DNA of 64,000 bases. Source: Peromyscus leucopus (taxonomy: Eukaryota; Chordata; Mammalia; Rodentia; Cricetidae). The position numbers and the translations under genes are program-made. Below are positions 49,851 through 63,571 of this stretch, piece by piece. The notes beneath the pieces are model-generated. The model did not search any database and was not told the origin of the DNA. It saw only the letters and a program-made list of their open reading frames with translations. The DNA lies in assembly GCF_004664715.2 (NCBI RefSeq), contig NC_051066.1, positions 80,054,735 through 80,118,734 on the forward strand, read 5' to 3'. Position 1 is the stretch's first letter. Each line of letters opens with the position of its first letter.

Positions 49851-50279
49851 CTCTCTCTGGCTTGGTTTGTCTGATTTCTGTCTTGGTAAACTTCTGCTAG
49901 AAATTCCCTTCAGTCAGTCTCCCTTCCTGACTCCCCGCCCCCCCCCTTCCTCATCCACCTCCAGTGAACAGTGATCCCCCTGCCGGCTAGCTGGGCTCAG
50001 ACAGAGACCCAGGTGGTTGGTTCTTCACTGAAGGCTAATCTGTTACCTTCAGGAAGTGCAGGGCCCTTTCTAACTGGATTTTTCTGAAGCTGACTGATCT
50101 TAGGAAAACACTGATCCCTCCCCACCCCCTGCACCACAAACATATCTTGTAGACTTTTCTACATCTCCCCCCCCCCCACAACAAACAGAAATGGAAAAAC
50201 CAGCTCTGTGGAAGACTGAGATGCACACTGTCCAGAGCTATCACAGACTGGAAGCCCAAACAAGGTTATCACCCTACCG
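49851..50279. other. Intergenic single-copy DNA
   Basis: C runs at about 49,938-49,948 and 50,168-50,177. Confidence 0.5.
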
Positions 50280-50530
50280 TGATACCACCTTCCTTATTCC
50301 TAATTCAACATTTGCATATTCTTACAACGTGCACTCAGGCTGAGTGTGAATAGGGATACTGTGTTTTATATGAACATTTATACACCAGTACCCTGGCAAG
50401 AGGCTGACTTCATTGGAATACTTTACGGCTTAATACATCTGAATGATTTATAACTCATTTTGTCTGGGCATTTATGCTAATAAATTAACAGGTTCCCCAG
50501 TACTGCCTGGTCCTTCGTCTCTTCAGGGAG
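50280..50530. promoter_or_regulatory. Candidate conserved non-coding element about 5 kb upstream of Wt1
   Basis: Repeat-free AT-rich block with AACATTTGCATATTCTTACA, ACGGCTTAATACATCTGAAT, GATTTATAACTCATTTTGTC and GCTAATAAATTAACAGG (POU-, HOX- and forkhead-like). Confidence 0.35.
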
Positions 50531-51010
50531 TCAAGGTGAGAGAAAAATAAAAGAGCATACTATTAATGGAAAGAAGAAATTGCTGTACTGAATTTAGAAC
50601 CCAAATAAAATTACAACACAAATAAAATCTCTGATTAAAGCTAAACTGAAGAAAAGGCAGGGGAGGGAGAAAAGGAGAGAGAGAGACAGAGACAGAGAGA
50701 CACAGAGAGCTCTGAGTTCACATGCAGTTCTGTATTTATGCTACTTATCAAAGGGAAATCACAACGTGATGTTTAGATTTAGCAAGCTAGTTTTCTGAGG
50801 AATAATTCATTCATCTATAATTAAATCCAACGATGACAGAAAAGTGACAGACTGAGTGTGGCCAGGAGTGAAGGGGATGAGATGAAACCCTGCCGATAAA
50901 AGATACTATCTTTCATAGGTTAAAAACACAGAAACAAATACTTTGAAAACATTTTCTAAGATGAGGAGATTTTAAGTCTTTTTTAAAAAACAGGTGTGGA
51001 ATAAGTCGAC
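50531..51010. other. Intergenic single-copy DNA
   Basis: A GAGAGA/GACAGAGA purine run at 50,675-50,710; otherwise nothing. Confidence 0.5.
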
Positions 51011-51125
51011 TTCTTTTCCTTTTCTTCTTCTTCTTCTTCTTCTTCTTCTTCTTCTTCTTCTTCTTCTTCTCCTTCCTCTTCCTCTTCTTTTCCTTTCTTT
51101 TTTCTTCTTCTTTCCATTTCTTCCC
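51011..51125. repeat. (CTT)n polypyrimidine array
   Basis: About 17 CTT units inside a 110-bp all-pyrimidine strand. Confidence 0.95.
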
Positions 51126-51639
51126 CTTGCTTGCAAAGTTGAATCTGGGGTCAGGAGTTCTAATTGTAACCTCAGACTGGAATTCCAGATGGTGCGCTCT
51201 GGACTGGAAGCTCCTCTCAGTTCATCAATTTCATGGGCTTCCAGACCTGCGCTGGCCACGGCCTGGTCTCCATCCCCACTGTGGCATTAATGCAGAACAA
51301 ATTGAGACATATCCTCTATATAATTAGTTCCAGAATTTAAAAAGATTTACGGGATAATAATAGAGGCAGCCCTGCTGAATCCTTTCACTGGGGCTCTTTG
51401 AGAGCTGGGGAACCGGTGGTACGGCGTCAAAACACTGCGGCTCCAGGCACTATGAACCGGAGAAAGGGCAAATTTTGCCTCTCGCACCAGGCAGCGCTAG
51501 GTGGTTCTAGCCCCTTAACCAGTCCAAGGAGGAGAATTTAAAGCCCAGATGTGAGATCAGTTTAAAGGGGGGGGGGAGGATTGAGACAATTTTCAAATGA
51601 AAGAAGCCTAAGGGTGGGCTGTGTCACAAAAGGCCCTCC
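51126..51639. other. Wt1 upstream single-copy DNA
   Basis: Repeat-free; a G run at 51,568-51,578. Confidence 0.5.
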
Positions 51640-52150
51640 GATGTTTACATTTTTTCTTTTATTTTGCAAAATGAAGCTTTGGTTTTTGCCAACTCTGTCA
51701 GTCTGGAAACTGCGCCCTCTGCGCCTTCCCCACAGGCAGCCTTAGGCAGATTGCTGACTTAGAAACGCTGGGAGAGAGAAACAGAGCTGGCTGGTTTGCC
51801 CTGCTCTTGGGGCTCAGGACGTTCGCTCGGCCCAAGGGCAGCGGCTAACCCGATGATTAGTGGCTTGGAGGTCGGGCCACTCTTCACGCCATTCCCTTGC
51901 CCCGGGCGGGGGCTGGCGGCCTCAGCCATTGACAGATCCCAGGGCTTTGGCGTGTTTATTCAATTGTCAACAGCCCCGGGGTGACCAGCGGGATCGCGGC
52001 CCTGGCGTGCGCGTGCTGGTCCCTGGGGCCACGGCAGAGGCCGGGCTCTGGGCTCAGCTAGAAGCAGTTGACGGCTCTGATATGAAAGATCTTTGCCCCC
52101 CCTTCCACCAGGATGCAATGTCTTAATCTTGTAATAATTATGCGCCTTCT
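51640..52150. promoter_or_regulatory. Candidate conserved upstream element of Wt1
   Basis: Repeat-free block about 3.5-4 kb before the promoter. It has TTTATTTTGCAAAATGAAGC, CCCGATGATTAGTGGCTTGG, CCATTGACAG (51,926-51,935) and CAATTGTCAACAG (51,961-51,973), and ends with CTTGTAATAATTATGCGCC. Confidence 0.35.
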
Positions 52151-52449
52151 AAGACGAGACGGGTACACTTTGTCCTCGCACTGAAGCCACATAGACTGCC
52201 AGGGTCTCTCTTTTCTTCCGTATGCCATCAGTACTAAGGAAGCAGAGACGGTGGTTTAAACCACCCCTGAATGAACTGGACATTGAAAGTTCTGGTTTTC
52301 GGTTGAGCTTGACCAAAAATCTTTCTATACGTCTTTGAACAGTATCACTATCAAAGCCCTGTGGTTTTAGAGCAAACAGAACACTACCTTTCACCTGATT
52401 CGTCTCCAACCCTGAAAGGTGGAACGCTAGCTAGTGTCAATATTTTCTC
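52151..52449. other. Wt1 upstream single-copy DNA
   Basis: Nothing recognised. Confidence 0.5.
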
Positions 52450-52535
52450 TGTTGATCACCAATAAGGAAACTGAGGCTCAAAAATACTACAGCACTCATC
52501 TGGGGTCATACAGCTGTTGGTTACCAGGTGAAAGT
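52450..52535 (-). mobile_element. MIR fragment, antisense
   Basis: AAGGAAACTGAGGCTCAAAA and GGGGTCATACAGCTGTTGGT are reverse-MIR landmarks. Confidence 0.7.
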
Positions 52536-55129
52536 GAGATCTCATTCTCAAGCTGCCAGGCCTTGCCTTGAACCCCAGTGCTGGACTAAGGCTTGCTTTT
52601 CCTACCTCGGTTGCGCATCAGTTTCCTCGGCGGGCTTGAGTTTAATCGCTGGCTTTGCTTACGCGGACAGATGGTTCAAAGTGCGATCCTTCCGAGGCCT
52701 GAGTCTTTGCGCCACCGTGGTGGGAAAAAGAAAGAGGGTAGGAAGCTCTTATTTCTCCGTGACCTTCATTTTTCTGGAACCCCGGAGGGCCTCAGATGAA
52801 GGAGGTTCAGGGTGGGCAGCAGGTGCGACACCCCCTGGCCAGGCTGTGGTTCTCGCAGCCTGAGTAGCAGCGCATCTGCTGGGAGAACCTCAGGACTCGA
52901 GTAAAGAAGGTTCTCGAGAGGAGAAAGGTAGGACGCGGGAGGAATGGGTTATCCTGTGACCCCAAAGGTGTGCGGGTCCTAGAGCACTGGCTTACCGGTG
53001 CTTGGGCTTCTAGACCAGGGTGGGCGAGGGTATCTCAGGAGCGGCCACTCTTACTGGAGGCCCTCCATCTGGGCTGCGGCTTCCCATTCTCGCTCTGCTG
53101 GGAACTTCCTACCACTTTTATGCTGGGAGAAGTCGGGTCGAGAGGGCACCCCGGGGTGGAAATGAAGAATTAACCGTATGTTTCCTAGGTTCCCCCTCAA
53201 AAATTCTGGGAAAAAAAATGACAGAGAAGTTCGAAAAAATTTGGAGCGTCGCTTTCCTCTCACCCATGTTTATAAGCCCCCCTCTTCTCACCGCAGCCCC
53301 CCCCCGACACAAACGAAAACTTTAGACAGGGAGGCAGAGGTGTGTCCTTTCTCATTCCCGAGATACAAAACTCACAAGCGCTCACATCACAGCAGCCTCT
53401 CTACACACCGTTTCCATTCATACCCCTCCCCCCAAATCTGCAGGGGACTAAAAAAGAAATGAGCTCCACTTTCCTTTGGTGATGAAACCCCGGCTCTTCC
53501 CAAAGGGCTCCTCTACCCTCCGTGGCGGAGTTCAAGTTAAAGAAAACGACTTCGCAGTAGAAATGAGAACCAGGAGGAGGGGAAGGGGACAGGGGCATGG
53601 GGCTTTCGGGGTCGGCCTGGCGGGGGTGGGGGAGTCTTGGCCCAAAGGGTCTGTTTCCGCCAAAAAGACCGATAGCTCTGCGCCCTATTACGCGTTTAGG
53701 AATAGAGAATGGAAAAGGAGAGGGCAGGGTGTAGGCAGAAGCTTGTCTTGAGGACCCTGCATTTCTTTAAAATAAAACAAAACAAAAAAAAAGGGGGAGG
53801 AAGGAAAAGAAGAAGGGGGAAAAAAAGAAAGCGTCTGGTTCACTACAAATCAGTCAAAATTCCAAAGCAGCGCGCGCGGGGTCCACCACGGTGAAAGTGA
53901 AGGGGCAGTCTTTTAACCTTCCTTAGGATCTTCTTTACCTAGATAGATTGTGCAACCCCGAGAGCGGGTGATTGCTTATGCCAGTACTTTCTGAGCCCAC
54001 AGAATTCACGGCGAGGCTGGATTCATGAGTCTATGTGAGTTAAAACCAACGTGTAGCAACTGGAGAATGAAGACGCGAAGACCACTGAAACGTTAGGTTT
54101 CTTCGTATTCATGGTCAGCATCCTTGAGTGTTGCTTTAGCAGGTTTAGTGGGAAAGCTTCGAGCCTCATCCCGGTTCTGAAAGCCCAACTACTACGGCGC
54201 TTCCCGCCCCGCGCCGGGCAGTCCCTTCGACGGCGCGGCCTCCAGGACTCCCGGGGGTCTGCCTGGTGCCCAGAAACCCACTTCACTCCGCTACCCGCAG
54301 GCTTCTTCTTGCTCACAGATTGTCCCCCACCCCATATCCCACTACTTTAGAAGACCTAAACCCATCCACACCACCCCAAACACCGGTTCTAAGGCAAGGG
54401 AGTCCCAAACAGCTCCGGGCGGAGGGAGGAGTTGTTTTTGGGGAAGCCATTCTCTGGGAACTCTCCGGGCGGTGCGAACACACCTCTCGCCACCGGCCAA
54501 TGACGCCGCTCCCCGACCCATTTCTCGGCGAGTCCTACTGGTTTGCATCCCCCTCATCCATCACCGCAGGTCCATAACGGGTCCCTCATCACTAGAGGAA
54601 GCCTTGCTTGGCAAAGCAGCTTTCTAGGCCACACTCTTCCTGCTGGTTTCGTGGCCACAGCTTCTCCATTCCCATTCTTTCTCAACATGGCGTCAGAGCG
54701 TTCCCACAAGAATCAAAGCAGGTTTCTGGGCATTTCTGCTAAGAGCACCCCCACAGAAAAACAAAACAAAAAACAAACAACATGAACAAAAACCAGCTGC
54801 AATTTCCCCCAGTTAATATAAGGTCTAGTAGATACTCCTTGCTGGGCCAGTAAGTGTTGTTTTCACTGATTTTTAGGTAGGCAGCAACCACCTTCTGGGT
54901 TCCAACCTCACCACAGAACCCGCTACCAGACAACTGAATCGCCCCCCCCCCGCCCCGGCGCTTGTCACAACTGATGTCACACTTCAGAGTTACCATCCCG
55001 AACAGTTTCACCTTGGATCTCAACCTTTGAACCCGTAGGAACCGACCTCCTAAAGGGACCCCGAGGTTAGGCTCTAGGGTTCTGGACGTGAAAGTTAGGC
55101 TAGCCTCCTCAGAACCCAGGAGAGTTCTC
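52536..55129. other. Wt1 upstream GC-rising single-copy DNA
   Basis: Repeat-poor with increasing CpG. GGCCAATGACG (54,495-54,505) combines a CCAAT box and a CRE-like half site. In other mammals the WT1 antisense RNA is transcribed leftward through here; no exon can be defined from sequence. Confidence 0.55.
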
Positions 55130-55279
55130 TCTGGTTCCCGCCCTCTTGGAGCCCACCCGCCCCTCCCTCCACCCCACCCTCTCTGATTAACAACCCCGAC
55201 TCTACTCCCACCTCGATCCGACGCGCCGAGGGTGTGTGTGTTTTGGGGGGGGGGCGGGAGGAAGGGGGACACACGACTT

Positions 55280-55589
55280 ACCTAGAGGGCCTTGCCTTAA
55301 AGCGCTCGCACTCGGGAAGGCCGGCTGGGGAGGCAAGGGGAGGTTTGCTCCACAGGCCAGCGGAGAGCACGTGGTGGGCCAGAGAGGGGGTTGTCTCTGA
55401 GAGGGACGCTCCCTCGGGCCCGCCCCACACCCCCGCGACGAGCCCCCGGGACGGGCGGCGCGCGCTGCCGCCGGGGCAGGCAGGCAGGGGCTGGAGTGTG
55501 AATGGAGCGGCCGAGCGTCCTGGCTCCTCCTCCTTCCCCCGCAGCCGGCCCCTCTTATTTGAGCTTTGGGAAGCCGGGGGCAGCCAGGC
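55280..55589 (+). promoter_or_regulatory. Wt1: Wt1 proximal promoter inside a CpG island
   Basis: The interval immediately upstream of the leader is very GC-rich with many CpGs, GC boxes such as GGCCCGCCCC (near 55,420) and TCC-repeat/GC-rich sites near 55,525 of the kind bound by SP1, EGR1 and WT1 itself. There is no canonical TATA box. An A/T element, CTTATTTGAGCTTTGGG, lies at 55,554-55,570, about 30 bp before the inferred start, and I recall it being conserved in human. The known WT1 promoter is GC-rich, TATA-less and autoregulated, which fits. Confidence 0.8.
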
Positions 55590-56566
<977 letters not shown>

Positions 56567-56598
56567 TGAAAGTAGGGAAGAGTGGACTCTGTGAGTGC

Positions 56599-56600
<2 letters not shown>

Positions 56601-56635
<35 letters not shown>

Positions 56636-56650
56636 ACACACACACACACC
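56601..56650. repeat. (CA)n microsatellite just inside Wt1 intron 1
   Basis: About 24 CA units with one CACCACA interruption lie 160 bp after the exon 1 donor. Confidence 0.95.
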
Positions 56651-58117
56651 AGAGTCCGATAGTTCGCAGGACCCGGGAGGACATCTCGGGTCCTAGGGTG
56701 CCTGAGAGATTCCGGGACTCCACGGGAAGAGAAAGAGGGGATTGGTTGTAGGGTTGGTTGTAGCATGTGGCTCTGCACTGGGGAAAGGTCTGATGCCTCA
56801 CCAGATTACCACCAGGCACCGACCCTTTCAGACGTCTAGGATAGACGGACTTAGAGGACTCAGGAGTCGGATCAGCGTTTAGGACCCCCGTGATGCGCCT
56901 CTGACAAGGTTCAAACCTGAAGAATCCCTAGCTCTCCACAGGCGCCGGCTCACTTCAGGCCCACCAGAAGCAAGAAGGGAGCTTTGGAATGGGGGGAGGG
57001 GATTAACACTTTGGGGACCGTGTCGGGTTTGCACACAGCTTGTGGGAAAGGTAGTACTGTAGGGATCTCTCCGGGCCACGCAAAGTCTCGGGCCATGCAG
57101 ACAGCGGGAATGGAAGACAGCCCGACTGGGCCAACTCCAAACGTTAACCAAATCCGTGGAGGGAGTCTGGGGGGAGGTGGTTTTCTTGCTTTTAGCGCTC
57201 CTCGGATGCTTCCCAGTCACACACACGGAGGTTAGGTTGGGGAAATGTTCCTCAGGCGTGGGACATTGCCACAAGAACAAGTGTATTGGCGATCTTCCGT
57301 CAACGTACAAGGGACCTTGTATGCCATAAGTATGTGTTCTAACTCTGGCAGGCTCCCCCACACCTCTCCTTCGTTAGCGCCCTGGCGGGATCATGGTTGC
57401 TACACCACTGTGGTTATCTTCGTTTGTTCTCATTTGATTCCTTTGCTGTTGAGAATCTAATTTGGTTTCATTCGATGTTTGGGGGAAATATTTACTAACA
57501 CAGCGGCGGATGCTTTTCTTGAACCAAAAAATTCTGCTGTCCTTGGTCTGGGTGTTTCTGAAATATGTGGGAAGGGCGGGTACTGTTTGCGGGAGGTGTG
57601 GAAGCGTTCTCCGGGGCCTTCTGAACCCACCCTGCAGCACCGCGACCACCCGAAGCTCTAGCGAAACCGAAACCGCTGAAGAATGGACGCTCCTGGTCTC
57701 AAGGAGCAACCTGGAGCGGACTCAGGGGGCCCCTCCGTTTCGGGTCTTCCTTAAATGAAACTAGCGTTTTGATCAAGAGATGTTGGAAGCAATCGGTGCC
57801 TTTGCATCCCTTTCTAGTAGGCAGGTGTTGCCGTTGGCAAACCTCCAGGTCAGTTCGCTGATACCCTAAGAGAAGAGCTGAGATGGCTTAAGGCTGAAAA
57901 GTTACAGGTCAAACGCGAGGAAGCCCCACCAGGCTCTAAACGCAGAACACACAGCCCACCTAAACCTCCCTGGGTCAGAAACCCTGCCACTGGCAGGCAT
58001 GTGTGTGACTTGGGTGAGCATGCCTCTTATTTGGAGAGACTCGCTGACCTATAACCCTCCGGGGGAGCAAATACTAACATGCCACCATCTTTTTGAGTCC
58101 TTCTAGGCTCATGGGGG

Positions 58118-58120
<3 letters not shown>

Positions 58121-58170
<50 letters not shown>
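58121..58170. repeat. (TG)n microsatellite in Wt1 intron 1
   Basis: About 25 uninterrupted TG units. Confidence 0.95.
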
Positions 58171-58171
<1 letters not shown>

Positions 58172-59249
58172 TGTGTAGCATTCTGCACTGCAAGTCTAGT
58201 AGAAGCCCATAGGAGAAGGTGGGTGGGACTGAGAATTTAAAGCCCGTGGGCATTGCCATTACGTGGGTGGTGGTGGTCCAGATTCTTCTGGAGTAGACAG
58301 GCCGGGTTGCTACTGGAGAAAGAGCTTGGGAGCTGAGGACCAGGACCAGCAGGTGAAGCCTCCGCACCACCCTCTCTGCTCTTCTCACACCCCACAGGAA
58401 AAGGCTGGTGGGGAGATGTCTTCAGGACAGAGTCATACCCTGGAAGCAGGTTCCTGTCAGGGAACTTACCTTTCTCTCTCCTAGTTAAAACAAGTGGTTG
58501 TACAGGTGCAGTCTGTGGGCTCCCTTGGCCGCTGGGAGCTGAAGTGAGGCATTATGGGGCTGCTATTCCTCCCTCCCCTCCGGCCCCAACTCCAGGTGAC
58601 AACTAGGGCAGACCCTGGAGATCTGAGATTCTCTGAGTAGTCATTCTTCTTACTATGGGAGTTCCTACGGATCGTTTCCATAATGTAGGGTTTAGTTTGG
58701 GTTTTTGATGAGAAGGTGCCAGCTGTCGCGGGAAAATGTGAGAATGGCCATCGCCGTGCTTTGCTCAGATTCCACTGCAGAGACGAGTCCAGAGTTACCT
58801 GTATGCAAATCATGGAGCCTAACTATGGCGTTCATTCATCTCTTCTTCTGTTTCTTAACGACACCCCCCCATTTCTTATATAACTGTCGCCCCCAATCCT
58901 CTAAACATTAATTTAGCAAACACTGAAACCTTACCGGCTCGGGTGAGGGTGTAGATGGACTATGGACAGCTAATGGCTATGGGAACCTTTACAAGAAGCA
59001 CATAGCCTCTTAATAGTGGACGCTGAACTCCAGGCACTAGGAAGTTAGACTTCCAGAGACCTCTTAGGTCTTGGCAGAGCTAGGATTTGAACCCACAGTT
59101 TTCTCCGTGGTTGAAATGGATGTTCTCTGTCCTGTTGAATAGCCCTGACAACTTACGAGTGTGAGATGGTTGGAAAGTCGGCCAAGACCCAGAAGTGAGG
59201 GTGAGGGTTTTCCTAGTCTGGACCCAATGTGGGCTTGCGGTCAGCTTCT

Positions 59250-59250
<1 letters not shown>

Positions 59251-59291
<41 letters not shown>

Positions 59292-59304
59292 ACCACCCCC
59301 CCCA
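59251..59304. repeat. (CA)n microsatellite plus short C-rich tail in Wt1 intron 1
   Basis: About 20 CA units are followed by CACCACC and a C run, shortly before the intron 1 GC-rich island. Confidence 0.95.
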
Positions 59305-59369
59305 GCCTTGCTAGTGCTCACACCAGCGTGAGCCTAGGCCCTGGAGATCACTGCCCTTCCGAAGCTGGT

Positions 59370-60119
59370 CACGCGGGGAGACCAGCTGTGATGGGGCCTA
59401 AGGCGCCCCCCTCCGGTCACATCAAAGACGGTTGTTGGGTAGGAGTGAGGGCGGCTGGGTTGTCTGCAACACCTTCCAGGCTTAGCCCGCTGTGGGATCT
59501 CCCCCTCAGCTCCTCAGGGCCAAGCCGGGGCAGTCTGTTCCGGGCTCCTCCGCAGTGGAGGCAGGGGAGGAGAGCTCAAGCGATACTCTCCTTCCCGCCG
59601 TGTCAAGGTTGCTCTCCCTTCCCTGGTCCAGACCAACCGTGGGAAAGTGGCTACCTTGGCTTCGAGGGCCTCTCCCTTCGCGGCCTGGACAAGAAGCCTT
59701 TGAATACGCCCCGATACTTCGCAGAGTCAGCAGCCTCTCCCCCGGCCCCCACTCCCGCCCTCTGCGAACTGGGCTCAGCTCAGCGCGGGTACAGCGGGTT
59801 CCTAATCAGCCCCGGTTCCGATAAGCTTCTAATTAAAAGAGCTCGCCCTCCGATCCCTTTCACCGTTGCCCCTCCCAGGAGCCCCGAGGGAGGGGCTCAA
59901 GGTTGCTGCTGCCCGCCGCCGCCGCCGTGGTCTGCGGGGCTCATCTACAACTAGGCGGGTAGGGAGCTTTGCCGTCGGAGTGCCGGAGCGCGGAGCGGAC
60001 GTGCCCAGCGTGGGAGCAGCAGCCTGGCACCAGCAGCTCTCGCTACCAGCGGTTGAGCAGCGGGTCTCAGACTGTGCGTGCCTTAGGTCATTGGCAGCTC
60101 GGCTCAGAAATGGAGAAGG
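59370..60119 (+). promoter_or_regulatory. Wt1: GC-rich island in Wt1 intron 1: candidate AWT1 and antisense promoter
   Basis: A second CpG-rich block lies directly upstream of the AWT1 exon. It contains a GCCGCCGCCGCC run near 59,915 and GCGTGGGAG at 60,008-60,016, which matches the WT1/EGR-type recognition core. In human, the corresponding intron 1 region is a differentially methylated antisense regulatory region that drives AWT1 and antisense RNA. Position and composition agree; promoter function here is inferred. Confidence 0.6.
60110..60119 (+). CDS. Wt1: Alternative first coding exon (exon 1a) of the short AWT1 isoform
   Basis: Within a GC-rich island in intron 1 the sequence ATGGAGAAGG is followed by GT at 60,120-60,121. 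Joining the final G to exon 2 at 61,858 restores a glycine codon and gives MEKG-YSTVTF. This is the N-terminus I recall for human AWT1, the roughly 302-residue isoform transcribed from an intron 1 promoter and lacking the repression domain. The donor is weak at +3/+4 (GTTCGT) but has G at +5. If unspliced, the frame stops at 60,203-60,205. The 5' limit of the exon and its start site are unknown; only the coding part is given. Confidence 0.75.
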
Positions 60120-62493
<2,374 letters not shown>

Positions 62494-62744
62494 TAAGAAG
62501 GTGCACCACCCCTGTGTCCTGGTGACCCTGGAGGTGCAGGGGAGCGGGCCGCCGGGGAACGCCAGACCCTGGCCATCGCCGCCAGCAGGAGGGTCTTGGA
62601 GGCCAAGAAAGTCTGTACCCGGCCCAGACACTCAAATTAAAGCAGGTGCCTGCCTTGGATATCAATTTGCTTTGCATATAAATGGAGGCCGTTAGGTTTG
62701 GAGATTAAAAAAAAAAAAGAAGCTGCGGGCTTCACGGGTTATTT

Positions 62745-62915
62745 CTTTTATTTGATATTTCGAGACAAGCGTTTTTCTGTGTATACCTGGTTGTCCTGAT
62801 ACTTGCTCTGTAGACCAGGGTGGCTTCGAACTTAGGGGTCCGCCTCTCTTTCTCTCTCTTCTCTCCCCCCCCCCCCCGAGTGCTGAGATTAAACGAGTTG
62901 TGCCACCATGCCCGG
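62745..62915 (-). mobile_element. B1 SINE, antisense, in Wt1 intron 3
   Basis: The + strand shows the reverse-complement B1 pattern: a degraded GAGACAAG..TTTTCTGTGT start, a TCTGTAGACCAGGGTGGCTTCGAA core and an ending GAGTGCTGAGATTAAA..GCCACCATGCCCGG. An expanded CT/poly-C tract at 62,846-62,878 interrupts it. Confidence 0.8.
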
Positions 62916-63563
62916 TCACGATTTATTTCCTAATGGTCTTTGCTGGAAGTTCAACTTCCCCAGGACCCAAAAACTAAGGACCAAGTCCACTCCCACTCCA
63001 TCCTTTTGTTTAAAGCCTTCCGCCAACTGGCCACAGGGGCCAAACTACTTAAATTGCGTCTGGAGTGGGCCACATCCTTCCTCTGCCCCTTACCCTCCAG
63101 CGTTTTGACCTGTGGCAGTGTTCTGTGGACGTGGTTTGTGGCAGCCTTGTGCGCGCTCTGGGGCGAGACCCTTTGCTCTAGAGGGTTGATCAGGGAGACA
63201 TCTGCACACAAGCGCGCACCCTTCTTGCTCCCGGAGAAGGAAGGTCAGATTTTTTTCCTCACCGAAGCTCTGCTCCCTCCCCCTTCTCTAGTCTCTGGTT
63301 CCACTCTCCACCCTTTCTCCCCCAAATTTATTCTTCAACTTTGGGTGAACTTGGCCGGCATCCCGCGTATCAGATAGGGTTGCTTAGTAACTGCGATGCA
63401 CACACACCGGTCCGCTGGAAGGTGGCCGCGCTGCCGGTCTTGGCTGCAGAGGATTGGGTGCGCATTACCTCACCGCTCCCTCCTCCCCCCGGGTACTGCG
63501 GGGATCCTGACACCGACTGCCCCAAACCCATCCCCATCCTCCCGCCCCTCGGCTCCGGGAGGC

Positions 63564-63571
63564 TGACGTCA
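63564..63571. promoter_or_regulatory. Perfect CRE palindrome (TGACGTCA)
   Basis: A full consensus cAMP-response element lies in a GC-rich part of intron 3. Consensus CREs are often CpG-methylated when inactive, so occupancy cannot be read from sequence. Confidence 0.4.

Noticed and set aside
50994..51290. Leucine-rich (and Arg-rich antisense) frames
   Set aside because: They translate the CTT polypyrimidine array.
59229..59954. 241-codon open frame in Wt1 intron 1
   Set aside because: Begins just before a CA repeat read as Thr-His, then runs through the intronic GC-rich island; composition artefact.
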